A stretch of DNA of 64,000 nt from Frateuria aurantia DSM 6220 (GCF_000242255.2 NC_017033.1:1984001-2048000), one strand, 5' to 3'. Shown: positions 49,979 to 58,571, numbered from the stretch's first letter. Notes: a model not told the origin generated them from the letters alone. Program-made: numbers and translations.

Positions 49979-50452
49979 TTACTGGTAGTTGCGGCCATTG
50001 ACGACGACATAGCCTGCCGTCGGCCAGTTGCGACCCGTGCCATGATGGGTCCAGTCAATGCCCTGGCTGCGGGGGTTGTCATAGTAGTAACGCCCGCGCA
50101 CCGTCGCATGATCGCCTTCGGCTACCCATGGCCAGGCCGGAGCATTCATGCGATCCAGATCCGAGACGATACGAATCACTCGCCCTGGCGCGACCTGCAG
50201 CAGAAAATAGCCATGCCAACCACTGCGGGTACGGCGCTTGCCGTAGACATGCACCACCGTGCCGCAGACATCTTCCAGCCGGTCACCACGGATCTCGCCG
50301 GAAGCCATGCCCTGCTGATCGGCCAGAAAATGCCCCACATCGCAAGGCGGCACCGGTTCACCAGCCTGCGCAGCCAAGGGGGCCAAGGCAATCATGCCCA
50401 GCATGGCCAGACCGGCCAGCGACCGATGCAGGGAGTACGAGGCCGCCCTCAC
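49979..50452 (-). CDS. DUF3465-type exported protein
   Basis: A 157-residue secreted protein with signal RSLAGLAMLGMIALAPLAAQAG. The mature part looks like an OB-type barrel (VCGTVVHVYGKRRTRSGWHGYFLLQVAPGRVIRIVSDL, then EGDHATVRGRYYYDN) with a closing IDWTHH segment and GYVVVNGRNYQ. That ending matches my recollection of DUF3465. No function is known. Its start overlaps the stop of the RidA gene (ATGA), so the two are translationally coupled. Confidence 0.7.
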   Translation of the reverse strand: MRAASYSLHRSLAGLAMLGMIALAPLAAQAGEPVPPCDVGHFLADQQGMASGEIRGDRLEDVCGTVVHVYGKRRTRSGWHGYFLLQVAPGRVIRIVSDLDRMNAPAWPWVAEGDHATVRGRYYYDNPRSQGIDWTHHGTGRNWPTAGYVVVNGRNYQ

Positions 50453-50799
50453 GAAGCCACCGCGGCCGTGACCAGAATCTCAACCTTCCAGCCCGGATCA
50501 GCCAGAGCCGCCTGCACGGTCGCCCGTGCCGGCGCCTTTCCCGGCACCACCCAGGCATCCCAGGCTTCGTTCATGCCGGCAAAGTCCGCCAGATCGGCCA
50601 GAAATACCTGAGCCTGCAGAATATGAGTCTTGTCGCTGCCGGCCTGCGCCAGCAGATCGTCGATCGCCGACAGAGCCTCGCGAGTCTGGGTCTGGATATC
50701 CGCCGAAACGGTTTCCGGCACCTGCCCGGCCAGATAGACAAGACCGTGGTGAATTACGGCCTCCGACATGCGCGCACCCGCATCGATTCGCTTGATCAA
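50449..50799 (-). CDS. RidA/YjgF-family protein
   Basis: A 116-residue trimeric imine/enamine deaminase fold. It has GLVYLAGQVPE, the TREALSAIDDLLAQAG helix and the ILQAQVFLADLADFAGMNEAWDAWVVPGKAPARATVQAAL segment; the catalytic Arg is in APARAT. Canonical RidA has a C-terminal Glu in IEIEAIA; here the segment reads KVEILVTAAV, with a Glu present. It is the subgroup with a short N-terminus, and the physiological substrate is unknown. It overlaps the DUF3465 gene. Confidence 0.9.
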   Translation of the reverse strand: MIKRIDAGARMSEAVIHHGLVYLAGQVPETVSADIQTQTREALSAIDDLLAQAGSDKTHILQAQVFLADLADFAGMNEAWDAWVVPGKAPARATVQAALADPGWKVEILVTAAVAS

Positions 50800-50888
50800 C
50801 TGATTTCTCCCGTCAAAACGGCAAGGCTACCAGCGATGCCGCAAGCTGAACATGGGAGCATCGCGGAACGCGATGCTAAGCTGAAGCC

Positions 50889-51446
50889 ATGCAAAAACTC
50901 GGCTTGTTACTGCTGGTTCTGACCAGCCTGCTGTACCCGCTGGCCGTCTATGCCGGCCTGGGTCGGACCTCGCCCGTGCTGCTGGCCGCCGTGCTGGCGG
51001 CCAGCTGGATGCTGCGACTGACCGCCTGGCGCGGACAGCAGGCACGACCCTGGACGCTGGCCGCACTGGTCCTGGCCTATTGCAGCCTGCTGGTATGGCA
51101 GCCCTGGCCCGGCATCGAGCGCTGGTATCCCTGCCTGATCAATCTCGCCCTGGCATTGGGTTTCGCCGCCAGCCTGCACCGCGGCATGCCCGCCATCGAG
51201 CGGCTGGCTCGCCTGCAGGAACCCGACCTGCCAGCCGCAGGCGTGCGTTATACCCGCCGGGTCACCTGGCTGTGGCTGGGTTTCTTCATCCTCAACGGCA
51301 GCATCGCCGCCGGCCTGAGTCTCTGGGGCAGCTTGCACTGGTGGGCGCTGTACAATGGTGGCGTCGCCTACCTGCTGATGGGCCTGCTGTTCGTGCTCGA
51401 ATACGGCATGCGTTGCCGGCTCCGACGACGACAGGCCATCCTCTGA
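50889..51446 (+). CDS. COG4648-type predicted membrane protein
   Basis: A 185-residue integral membrane protein with about five hydrophobic helices. The conserved block RWYPCLINLALALGFAASLHRGMPAIERLARLQEPDLPAAGVRYTRRVTWLWLGFFILNG is typical of the COG4648 family, which I recall from aryl-polyene lipid clusters. No other aryl-polyene gene (ketosynthase, ACP, acyltransferase) is present, so it appears isolated. Function unknown. It is divergent from the ridA gene across an 89-base gap. Confidence 0.75.
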   Translation: MQKLGLLLLVLTSLLYPLAVYAGLGRTSPVLLAAVLAASWMLRLTAWRGQQARPWTLAALVLAYCSLLVWQPWPGIERWYPCLINLALALGFAASLHRGMPAIERLARLQEPDLPAAGVRYTRRVTWLWLGFFILNGSIAAGLSLWGSLHWWALYNGGVAYLLMGLLFVLEYGMRCRLRRRQAIL

Positions 51447-51517
51447 TGTTGCAGCGCAACACGATCTGCCTGCACATTCGGTATGCTATCGCCCACCCCT
51501 GCCCGATTGCCTGAGAC

Positions 51518-53758
51518 ATGTTGCGTATTTCCCCGACCCGCTTCGTGCGCCAGATCCGCGCCTCCGACAGCTTTGCCGACAGCCTGCGCATCCTGGTCGC
51601 AATGGGCGGCATCGTGCTGTGGTGCCAGTGGCAGGGGAATCCGCACCTGATGATTCCGCTGCTGCTGGGGAGCATTGCCGGCGCGCTGGCGGAAACCGAG
51701 GATACCGGTCTCAAGCGATTGAAGGCCTTGCTGGGCACCCTGGCCCTGTTCACTGTCACCGTGACCTCGATCACGGCCCTGTTTCCCTTCACCCTGCCCT
51801 TCGCCGTCGCCCTGCCGCTGGCGGCTTTCGCAGTCATCATGCTGGGCGCGATCGGCAACCGCTGTGCGGCGATCAGTGGCGCCACCATCATCCTGGCGAT
51901 CTACACCATGCTGGTCAACGACCAGCATCCGGTCCCGGGCATGTCGAACTGGAGCCAGGCTCGCTGGATCCTGCAGGGCGCGGCGTGGTACGGCGCGCTC
52001 AGCCTGTTGTGGGGGGCCTTGTTCCCCGAGCAGATCATCCGCCAGTCGCTGGCTGCCGTCTTCGATGCGCTGGCAGGCTATCTGGATTGCAAGGCGAGAC
52101 TGTTCGAGCCCGATGACGGCAGCCATCTGGAACGGACCCAGCTGGAGCTGGCCATGCGCAACGAGCGGGTAGTGCAATCGTTGCAGTCATGCTGGAACCT
52201 GCTGCTGAGCCGGATGACAAGTCCGCGCTCCCGGCAGTCGATCGATGCGCCTATGCAGCTGTATTTTCTGGCCCGCAGCATCCACGAGCGCGCCAGTTCC
52301 TCGCACCATCCCTATCGCGCCCTGGCACGCGACCTGTTCCACAGCGACGTGCTGTTCCGCTGCCAGCGCCTGATCCGGCTGCATGCCGCCGCCTGTCGCA
52401 AACGTGCACAGGCCTTGCGCATGCACTTCAGCTATACCGGCTGCGGCGAAGGCCAGCAGGCACTCGCCGAACTGCAGAAGTCAATGGACTGGCTGGCCGA
52501 TCTGGCCGAACCGCCGCGGCCTGACCTGTGGCGGGCCTTGTCGGCCATCCGCCACAATCTGGCCGGTCTGCAACAGCAGATGGACTATATCGATCAGCCG
52601 CCGTTGACGGCCCAGTCCCCCGCCGGCAACCCGCCAGGCCTGCCGCCGAAGGCCATGCTGGCCGCCGCCTGGGACTCGGTCCGGCGGCAACTGACACCGA
52701 ACGCGCCGCGATTCCGCTATGCGGTGCGATTGTCGATCGCGCTGCTGGCAGGCTATGCCGTGATGCATCTTTATCATGCAGAACAAGGCTACTGGATCCT
52801 GCTGACCACCGCCTTCGTCTGCCAGCCCAGTTACGGCGCCACCCGCCGCCGGCAATGGGAACGCATCGGCGGTACCCTGGCCGGTCTGCTGCTGGGCTGG
52901 GCCCTGCTGACCCTGTTTCCGCAGCGGCCGATGCAGCTGGCCTTGTTCGTGCTGACAGGCCCCTTGTTCTTCGCGACCCGCCGAAGCCACTATGCCGCGG
53001 CCACCGGCGCCGCCACCATGATGGTGATGCTGTGTTTCAACCAGACCGGCAGCGGCTTCGCGGTGATCATGCCCCGTCTGATCGACACTGTGCTGGGCGT
53101 CAGCCTGGGCTGGCTGGCGATGCGCTGGATTCTTCCTGACTGGCAGATGCGGCGACTGAATCTGGTGCTGGCCCGCTCACTGCGCAGCGACAGCCGCTAT
53201 CTTCGCGAAGTCATCACCCAGTACACCTCGGGCGAGGTCGATGACATCGCCTACCGCAGCAGCCGCGACGAGGCCCTGGCTGCCGATGCGGCCCTGAGCT
53301 CGGCCCTGGCCAATATGCTGAAGGAACCCGACGGGCGTCAGCACAATACCGAGATCATGCTGCGGTTCCTGACCTGCTCGCATACCTTGCTGGGCCATCT
53401 CTCGGCACTGGGCGTCCATCGCCAGATGCTGGACAGCCGCCGCACACCGGCCGCACGTCACAGCTACCAGTTGATCGAACAGACGACCGCCCGACTGAGC
53501 CAGAGCTGGGAGCAGATTGCCAGTCACCTGGAAAGCCCGAATCCCGACCGTGCCTTGCCGCGATGCGATGAGCGGCAGCTGATCGGGCAACTGGAAAACG
53601 GGGCCTGCGATCGCTGCGGCGACGACAGCCTGCGCCTGGTCCAGGGTCTGCTGGCCCAATTGCTGGGCCAGCTGGATGCGCTGCGCGAGTTGAGCGTCCA
53701 TGCCCTGCATCGACCCGTGCCGCTGGGCCGGGTCATCGACGAGCCCGTGGACAGCTGA
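51518..53758 (+). CDS. YccS/FUSC-family inner membrane protein
   Basis: 746 residues with two membrane blocks of about five helices (about 25-170 and 400-540), the FUSC (fusaric acid resistance) layout of YccS/YhfK. Cytoplasmic helical regions follow each block (for example LAGYLDCKARLFEPDDG, and a C-terminal helix-rich domain from about 560). The second block has FRYAVRLSIALLAGYAVMHLYHAEQGYWILLTTAFVCQPSYGATRRRQWERIGGTLAGLLLGW, the FUSC signature. The transported substrate is unknown. It starts 71 bases after the COG4648 gene on the same strand. Confidence 0.9.
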   Translation: MLRISPTRFVRQIRASDSFADSLRILVAMGGIVLWCQWQGNPHLMIPLLLGSIAGALAETEDTGLKRLKALLGTLALFTVTVTSITALFPFTLPFAVALPLAAFAVIMLGAIGNRCAAISGATIILAIYTMLVNDQHPVPGMSNWSQARWILQGAAWYGALSLLWGALFPEQIIRQSLAAVFDALAGYLDCKARLFEPDDGSHLERTQLELAMRNERVVQSLQSCWNLLLSRMTSPRSRQSIDAPMQLYFLARSIHERASSSHHPYRALARDLFHSDVLFRCQRLIRLHAAACRKRAQALRMHFSYTGCGEGQQALAELQKSMDWLADLAEPPRPDLWRALSAIRHNLAGLQQQMDYIDQPPLTAQSPAGNPPGLPPKAMLAAAWDSVRRQLTPNAPRFRYAVRLSIALLAGYAVMHLYHAEQGYWILLTTAFVCQPSYGATRRRQWERIGGTLAGLLLGWALLTLFPQRPMQLALFVLTGPLFFATRRSHYAAATGAATMMVMLCFNQTGSGFAVIMPRLIDTVLGVSLGWLAMRWILPDWQMRRLNLVLARSLRSDSRYLREVITQYTSGEVDDIAYRSSRDEALAADAALSSALANMLKEPDGRQHNTEIMLRFLTCSHTLLGHLSALGVHRQMLDSRRTPAARHSYQLIEQTTARLSQSWEQIASHLESPNPDRALPRCDERQLIGQLENGACDRCGDDSLRLVQGLLAQLLGQLDALRELSVHALHRPVPLGRVIDEPVDS

Positions 53759-53905
53759 GCCGGAATACCTCTTGCCCTGTCATACCATGATGAAGATCCT
53801 CTTCCATCCAGGCCGTACCCGCCCGCTGCGTCGTCACGGCCTGCCGATCTCATCCCCCGCCACCGATCCGTCGATCCGGGCCCGGACGACCTGAGGAAGC
53901 CGAAC

Positions 53906-54154
53906 TTGGACGTCACTTTTGAATTTTTCGCCGCCATGGAGCGGCAACTGGGCCAGTCCCGACTGGCCTTGGAACTGCCCGCGCACACCACGGACATCGG
54001 CGCCGCCCTGAATGCACTCAAGCAGGCAAGGCCTGCCCTGGCCGACGCCATCGAGCGCTGCGCCTGCGTGAGCGGCGATACCATCGTCAAACGCAGCCAC
54101 CCCATCCCTGCAGACCGGATCATCGGCCTGCTGCCCCCTGTTGCCGGAGGTTGA
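53906..54154 (+). CDS. moaD: Molybdopterin synthase small subunit MoaD (TTG start)
   Basis: An 82-residue ubiquitin-like sulfur carrier ending VAGG, the Gly-Gly tail that is thiocarboxylated. It supplies the dithiolene sulfurs to MoaE. VTFEFFAAMERQLGQSRLALELP and the GLLPPVAGG end fit the family. No ATG is available: TTG at 53906, with GAGGAAG 7 bases upstream, gives the only suitable start. The stop overlaps the upstream edge of moaE. Confidence 0.92.
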   Translation: MDVTFEFFAAMERQLGQSRLALELPAHTTDIGAALNALKQARPALADAIERCACVSGDTIVKRSHPIPADRIIGLLPPVAGG

Positions 54155-54159
54155 GAGCC

Positions 54160-54666
54160 ATGCATTCCGAAGATACCGCGGCCAGGATCTGTGCCGAACC
54201 CTTCCCCATCGAGCCGCTGCTGGCGCTTGACCGCTACCCCGAGTGCGGCGGCCTGGCCAGCTTCGTCGGTACCGTTCGCAATCACCATGACAATCGCCAG
54301 GTCGAGGCCCTTTGCTATACCGCGCATGCCCCGGTCTGCGAAAAACTGATTCGCGAAATCGAGGCGGAAACCCGCGCACGTTTCGGCGTACCTTATCTGC
54401 AGGTCCGCCACCGGGTCGGTCGCCTTGCCATCGGCGATGTCGCCATCGTCTGTGTCGCCCGTGCCGCGCATCGTGCAGAAGCCTTCGCCGCCTGTCGCCA
54501 TGCAGTGGACGAGGTCAAGCATCGCGCACCGATCTGGAAGGAGGAATTCTACGGTGACGGCAGCAGCCGCTTCGTCGAAGGCTGCTGCATACGGGAAGAT
54601 GATGAACCCGCGCATGACCATTCGGCACACGCGCATCACGCCACGCCGTCCGCTGAATTGCCATGA
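54160..54666 (+). CDS. moaE: Molybdopterin synthase large subunit MoaE
   Basis: Converts precursor Z (cPMP) to molybdopterin together with MoaD. The 168-residue protein has GGLASFVGTVRNHHDNRQVEALCYTAHAPVCEKLIREIEAE, VRHRVGRLAIGDVAIVCVARAAHRAEAFAACRHAVDEVKHRAPIWKEEFY and the catalytic lysines KHR and WKE. The C-terminus is extended by a His-rich tail (DHSAHAHHA). ATG 54160 was chosen because GGAGG at 54146-54150 is 9 bases upstream; an in-frame TTG at 54151 would overlap moaD. Confidence 0.94.
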   Translation: MHSEDTAARICAEPFPIEPLLALDRYPECGGLASFVGTVRNHHDNRQVEALCYTAHAPVCEKLIREIEAETRARFGVPYLQVRHRVGRLAIGDVAIVCVARAAHRAEAFAACRHAVDEVKHRAPIWKEEFYGDGSSRFVEGCCIREDDEPAHDHSAHAHHATPSAELP

Positions 54667-54709
54667 TCGGTCTGCCAAGATCGATGCCGTTGTCCTACCC
54701 GGAAAATCC

Positions 54710-55639
54710 ATGAAAGATGTAAGCCTCAAGCCCGATTCCCTGCGCCAGGCCGAAGCCGTCGCCGTACTGCACGCTCCCGCCGAGTGCATCGAGCGCCTGC
54801 GCAGCGGGGATACCGAAAAAGGCGATCCGCTGAAAACCGCGCGGGTGGCCGGCATTCTCGCCGCCAAGCGCTGCGATGAACTGATCCCGCTGTGCCATCC
54901 GCTGCCGATCTATCGTGCCGATGTCGATTTCGAACTGGCCGCTGACCGGGTGGCTGTCCGCGCCACGGTGCTGACCATCGGAGCCACTGGTGTGGAGATG
55001 GAAGCACTGCTGGCCGCCAATCTGGCGGCTCTCACGATTTACGACATGCTCAAGCCTTATTGCGAACCGGAACAGCTGTGGATTTCCGATTCGCGTCTGC
55101 TGGAGAAACAGGGCGGCAAATCGCATTTCGTACGGCATCTGAGCCGGCCCCGCCGCGCCAGCGTGATCGTGCTTTCTGATCGTGTCGCCGCCGGCGAAAA
55201 GGCCGATACCGCCGGAGTGGCCGCTGGCAACATCCTTGAGCAGGCGGGCTTCGAACCTGTCGGCTGCCGTGTTTTGCCGGACAATGCCGATGCCTTGCGT
55301 CAGGCTCTGCAGGCCGATCGCGAACAAGGCATCGAGCTGATTCTGACCGTCGGCGGCACCGGCCTCGGGCCCCGGGACATCACCGTTGATGCCGTGCAGC
55401 CCATGCTGGACAAGGAAATTCCCGGTCTGATGGAAACCGCCCGCGGCTTCGGCCAGCGCCGAACGCCTTACGCCATGCTGTCACGCGGGATCGCCGGACT
55501 CAGCGGCAACTCGCTGATCATCACCCTGCCCGGAAGTCGTCGCGCGGTGGAGGAGTCGATGGCCGCCCTGCTCCCCGGCATCGTGCACCTGATCGATGTC
55601 CATGCAGGCGCGGATCACCCGGGTGGCTATGCCGCCTGA
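54710..55639 (+). CDS. Bifunctional molybdenum cofactor protein, MoaC-MoaB fusion
   Basis: 309 residues combining two steps. Residues 1-150 are MoaC (cyclic pyranopterin monophosphate synthase), with EKGDPLKTARVAGILAAKRCDELIPLCHPLPI, VEMEALLAANLAALTIYDMLKPY and the KGGKSHFVR end. Residues about 160-309 are MoaB/MogA (molybdopterin adenylyltransferase), with SVIVLSDRVAAGEKADTAG, LTVGGTGLGPRDITVDAV and LSGNSLIITLPGSRRAVEESM. The ATG at 54710 begins a fully open frame across both halves, so the fusion is intact. moaA, which makes the MoaC substrate, is not in the window. Confidence 0.94.
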   Translation: MKDVSLKPDSLRQAEAVAVLHAPAECIERLRSGDTEKGDPLKTARVAGILAAKRCDELIPLCHPLPIYRADVDFELAADRVAVRATVLTIGATGVEMEALLAANLAALTIYDMLKPYCEPEQLWISDSRLLEKQGGKSHFVRHLSRPRRASVIVLSDRVAAGEKADTAGVAAGNILEQAGFEPVGCRVLPDNADALRQALQADREQGIELILTVGGTGLGPRDITVDAVQPMLDKEIPGLMETARGFGQRRTPYAMLSRGIAGLSGNSLIITLPGSRRAVEESMAALLPGIVHLIDVHAGADHPGGYAA

Positions 55640-55652
55640 GGCGCCAGGACCC

Positions 55653-56648
55653 ATGACGACCATGACCCCGCCCCTGCTGCCACCCGACTGGCCGATGTTC
55701 GGGGTCAAGCACGACCTGCTGCCGTTCCTGCAGGAATGTCTGCGACGCGACCAACGTGTCGTGCTGGCCTCGCTGATCTGGATCCAGGGCAGTTCACCAC
55801 GCCCCTTGGGCAGCGAGATGGCGATTGCCGAATCCGGCGACATGGCCGGTTATGTCTCCGGCGGCTGCGTCGAGGCCGCTGTCGCCCTGGAAGCCATGGC
55901 CGTATTCGCTGACGGTCACCCGCGATTGCTGGACTACGGTGCAGGCAGTCCGGTCCTGGATCTGCAACTGAGTTGCGGCGGCCGCATCCATCTGTGGCTG
56001 CGCCTGCTGCAAGATCCGGCCGGCTATGTCGAGACCTGGCAAGACGCGCGCCAGCAGCGCCGGATCTTCCAGGTCGATACCGACCTGACCTCGGGTCATA
56101 TGCAATGGCAGTCGACCTGCACCGTGCAGGCCGGAGCAAACCCCGGTCACTTCCGGCAATGCCACCGCCCCCCGATCCGGCTGGTGGCCGTCGGTCACGA
56201 CCCGGTGACCCTCGCCCTGCTGCAGCTGGCAGGTCAGCTGGAAATGGAAACCTGGCTGCTGCGACCTGACGGCCCGGCCGCAGCACCGCCCTTCGTGCTG
56301 GATCGCTACCTGCCGCAACCGCTGCAACAAGCCATCGGGCAGATCGAGCTGGATCAGGACACGGCGGTCTATACCCTGACCCATGACGGCAGCATTGATC
56401 ATGCCGTGCTGAGCTGGGCACTACGCTCGGAAGCCTTCTGCGTCGGTGTGCTGGGCGCCCGCCACAAGCGCGACCAGCGTCTGCAGGCCCTGCAGGCCGA
56501 CGGCCTGCCGCCAGACCGGCTGGCACGGCTGCAGGCCCCGGCCGGCCTGCCATTGGGCGGACAAAGCCCGATGGCGATCGCACTCGCCATCGTCGCCGAA
56601 ATCACCCAGCAATGGCATCAACGCGCCGCCGATGTCCCGGCCCGCTGA
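55653..56648 (+). CDS. XdhC/CoxI-family molybdenum-enzyme maturation protein
   Basis: 331 residues. The XdhC family binds the cofactor, promotes its sulfuration and hands it to molybdenum hydroxylases. VVLASLIWIQGSSPRPLGSEMAI and GDMAGYVSGGCVEAAV are the N-terminal XdhC/CoxI signature. The C-terminal Rossmann part (about 180-330) has FCVGVLGARHKRDQRLQAL and GLPLGGQSPMAIALAIVAEI. ATG 55653 was chosen over 55596, which overlaps the MoaB end by 44 bases. It lies in the moa operon and is followed by the mocA-like gene, overlapping by 17 bases. Confidence 0.9.
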   Translation: MTTMTPPLLPPDWPMFGVKHDLLPFLQECLRRDQRVVLASLIWIQGSSPRPLGSEMAIAESGDMAGYVSGGCVEAAVALEAMAVFADGHPRLLDYGAGSPVLDLQLSCGGRIHLWLRLLQDPAGYVETWQDARQQRRIFQVDTDLTSGHMQWQSTCTVQAGANPGHFRQCHRPPIRLVAVGHDPVTLALLQLAGQLEMETWLLRPDGPAAAPPFVLDRYLPQPLQQAIGQIELDQDTAVYTLTHDGSIDHAVLSWALRSEAFCVGVLGARHKRDQRLQALQADGLPPDRLARLQAPAGLPLGGQSPMAIALAIVAEITQQWHQRAADVPAR

Positions 56649-57255
56649 TTCGCCGCCAGCCATCGCGCTGCTGGCTGCCGGCGGCAGTAGGCGACTGGGT
56701 CGCCCCAAACAACTGCTGACCCTGGGCGGCACCACCCTGGTCCGGCATTTCGCCAGGCTGGCGCTGCAATTGCCGGCAGCCCGGCGGTTGATCGTGATCG
56801 GTGGCGGCGGCGACGAGGTGGCGCACGAGTTGCGCGACCTGGACCTTGAAATCATCGCCAATCCCGACTGGTCCAGCGGCATGGGCAGCTCGGTGCGCCG
56901 TCTGGTGGAAGCCCTGGGCGACCATCCGGGCCCCTGTCTGTTCACCACCATCGATCAGCCGGCGCTTGACCTGCAGCATCTGCAGAGGCTGCTGGCCGCC
57001 GCCCGCGGCCATCCGGACAAGGACATCGCCAGCGGCTACCACGGCCTGGCTGGCGTGCCGGCCGTGCTCAGACGCCCGACATGGCTGCAGGGGCGAAATC
57101 TGGACGGTGACACCGGGCTGCGCCGACTGCTGCGCGGTCCGGACGTCGGCCTGCAAGTGCTGCCTGCACCGCAGTTGGCCCTGGATGTCGATACACCTGA
57201 AAACTTGCACCAGGCCATCCGGCATGGTTGGCTGGACCCCTTGCCTGAATCCTGA
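56632..57255 (+). CDS. MocA-like molybdenum cofactor nucleotidyltransferase
   Basis: A 207-residue enzyme probably making molybdopterin cytosine dinucleotide, the cofactor form used by aldehyde-oxidase-type enzymes. LLAAGGSRRLGRPKQLL is the nucleotide-binding loop and follows the MocA/NTP_transf_3 pattern rather than the LAGGxSxRMGxxK of MobA. FTTIDQPALDLQHL carries the metal-binding DxP motif. Specificity for CTP rather than GTP is an inference from the neighbouring xdhC and aldehyde-dehydrogenase genes. Its start overlaps the xdhC-like gene by 17 bases. Confidence 0.88.
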   Translation: MSRPADSPPAIALLAAGGSRRLGRPKQLLTLGGTTLVRHFARLALQLPAARRLIVIGGGGDEVAHELRDLDLEIIANPDWSSGMGSSVRRLVEALGDHPGPCLFTTIDQPALDLQHLQRLLAAARGHPDKDIASGYHGLAGVPAVLRRPTWLQGRNLDGDTGLRRLLRGPDVGLQVLPAPQLALDVDTPENLHQAIRHGWLDPLPES

Positions 57256-57269
57256 CGAGATCACATACG

Positions 57270-58472
57270 ATGCATTCCATCGAGGACGCCTTTCTAAGCT
57301 ACGCGACCCACTGCCGGCCACTGGCCACCGAATCGGTACCGCTGCCTGCGGCCCTCGGCCGGGTGCTGGCCGCCCCTGCCCAGGCACGGACCGATCTGCC
57401 CGCGTTCACCCAAAGCGCACTCGACGGGTACGCACTGGCTTATGCCAGCCTCGCTCAGGCGGATCAGGGATTGCAGCTGGATGCTGCCGTGGCCGCCGCC
57501 GGTGTCGGCCCGGGCACCCAGGTCGCCCCCGGTCATGCGGTGCGCATTTTCACCGGCGGCATGCTGCCGCCCGGCACCGATACCATCGCCCGCCAGGAAA
57601 TCGTGCGCAACGAGGCCGGCCGCATCCACCTCGACGCTCCGCTCCGGCTTGGCGAGGGCGTACGACGACAAGCCGACGAGGTCAAGGCAGGCCAGACGCT
57701 TGCACAAGCCGGCCAGGTCCTGGATGCCGGACTGCTGGCGGCGCTGGCGATGGCCGGCGTGACGAGCCTGGAAGTCCATCGCAAACCCCGCATCGCCCTG
57801 CTGGTCAGCGGCGACGAAGTCGTGCCTTTCGGCCAGGCGCTCCGCCCCGGTCAGGTGCATGACGCCAACGGTGCCCTGCTGCAGGCCTGGTTTGCCGAAC
57901 GCGGTTATCACGAGGTGTCACTCGAATACCTGCCTGACGACCCTGAAGCGACCCGCCAGCGGATCGCCGCAGGTCTGGCCAGCGCCGACCTCGTGATCAC
58001 CACCGGCGGCGTCTCGGTGGGCGACAAAGACTACATTCCGGCAGCGGCGGAAGCCCTCGGACTGCAGCCGCATTTCTGGAAGCTGGCCCAGAAACCCGGC
58101 AAGCCGTTGTGGTTCGGCAGCGGCGACGCCGGCATGCTGCTGGGCATTCCCGGCAATCCCGGAGCGGTCTGGACCTGTCTGGCCATTCATGTGGTCCATG
58201 TCCTGGACCGGATGGAAGGGCGATCCCGGCCGCGCCCCTGCTGGCTCCACGGGACCCTGGCACAGGCGATCCGGGCCGATGCACAGCGCACCCAGTGGCT
58301 GCGCGTGCACCAGCACGTCTCGTCATCGGGTCAGGTTCTGCTGGGACCTCTGCCGGCCCAGGAATCGCACATGCTCAGCAATCTGGCCAGCACCAACGCC
58401 ATCGTCAGGTTACCGCCACGCGACATTATCTACGCGCAGGGCGAAGTCGTGGACTGGATCCCCGTCGACTGA
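57270..58472 (+). CDS. moeA: Molybdopterin molybdenumtransferase MoeA
   Basis: Inserts molybdate into adenylylated molybdopterin. The 400-residue protein has LPAFTQSALDGYALAY (the conserved SAMDGYA-like motif, here SALDGYA), IFTGGMLPPGTDTIARQE, the MogA-like domain with LLVSGDEVV and TTGGVSVGDKDYI, the QKPGKPLWFG segment and LLGIPGNPGAVW. A C-terminal domain IV completes it. It starts 14 bases after the mocA-like gene and is followed by a hairpin at 58514-58535. Confidence 0.95.
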   Translation: MHSIEDAFLSYATHCRPLATESVPLPAALGRVLAAPAQARTDLPAFTQSALDGYALAYASLAQADQGLQLDAAVAAAGVGPGTQVAPGHAVRIFTGGMLPPGTDTIARQEIVRNEAGRIHLDAPLRLGEGVRRQADEVKAGQTLAQAGQVLDAGLLAALAMAGVTSLEVHRKPRIALLVSGDEVVPFGQALRPGQVHDANGALLQAWFAERGYHEVSLEYLPDDPEATRQRIAAGLASADLVITTGGVSVGDKDYIPAAAEALGLQPHFWKLAQKPGKPLWFGSGDAGMLLGIPGNPGAVWTCLAIHVVHVLDRMEGRSRPRPCWLHGTLAQAIRADAQRTQWLRVHQHVSSSGQVLLGPLPAQESHMLSNLASTNAIVRLPPRDIIYAQGEVVDWIPVD

Positions 58473-58513
58473 TCCGGCGCTACCGGACCACGGTACTGCC
58501 CAACCCATACGAG

Positions 58514-58535
58514 ATGGCCGCCGCAAGGCGGCCAT
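58514..58535 (+). terminator. Hairpin downstream of moeA
   Basis: Arms 58514-58522 and 58527-58535 form a 9-bp GC stem with a GCAA tetraloop, 42 bases after moeA. Only a short T-poor tail (GCTTGTTGG) follows, so termination may be partial, leaving readthrough into the dehydrogenase genes. Confidence 0.5.
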
Positions 58536-58550
58536 GCTTGTTGGAGCCCG

Positions 58551-58571
58551 TTTTGTTGCGATGCAACAAAA
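58551..58571. promoter_or_regulatory. Inverted repeat upstream of the molybdenum dehydrogenase operon
   Basis: The left arm TTTTGTTGC (58551-58559) and right arm GCAACAAAA (58563-58571) are perfect complements around a 3-base centre. It is AT-rich against the local GC background. A possible -10 TAGTAT lies at 58594-58599 with no good -35, which would place the repeat centre about 45 bases before transcription. That suits an activator, but a repressor operator is equally possible. No regulator gene is adjacent. Confidence 0.5.
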
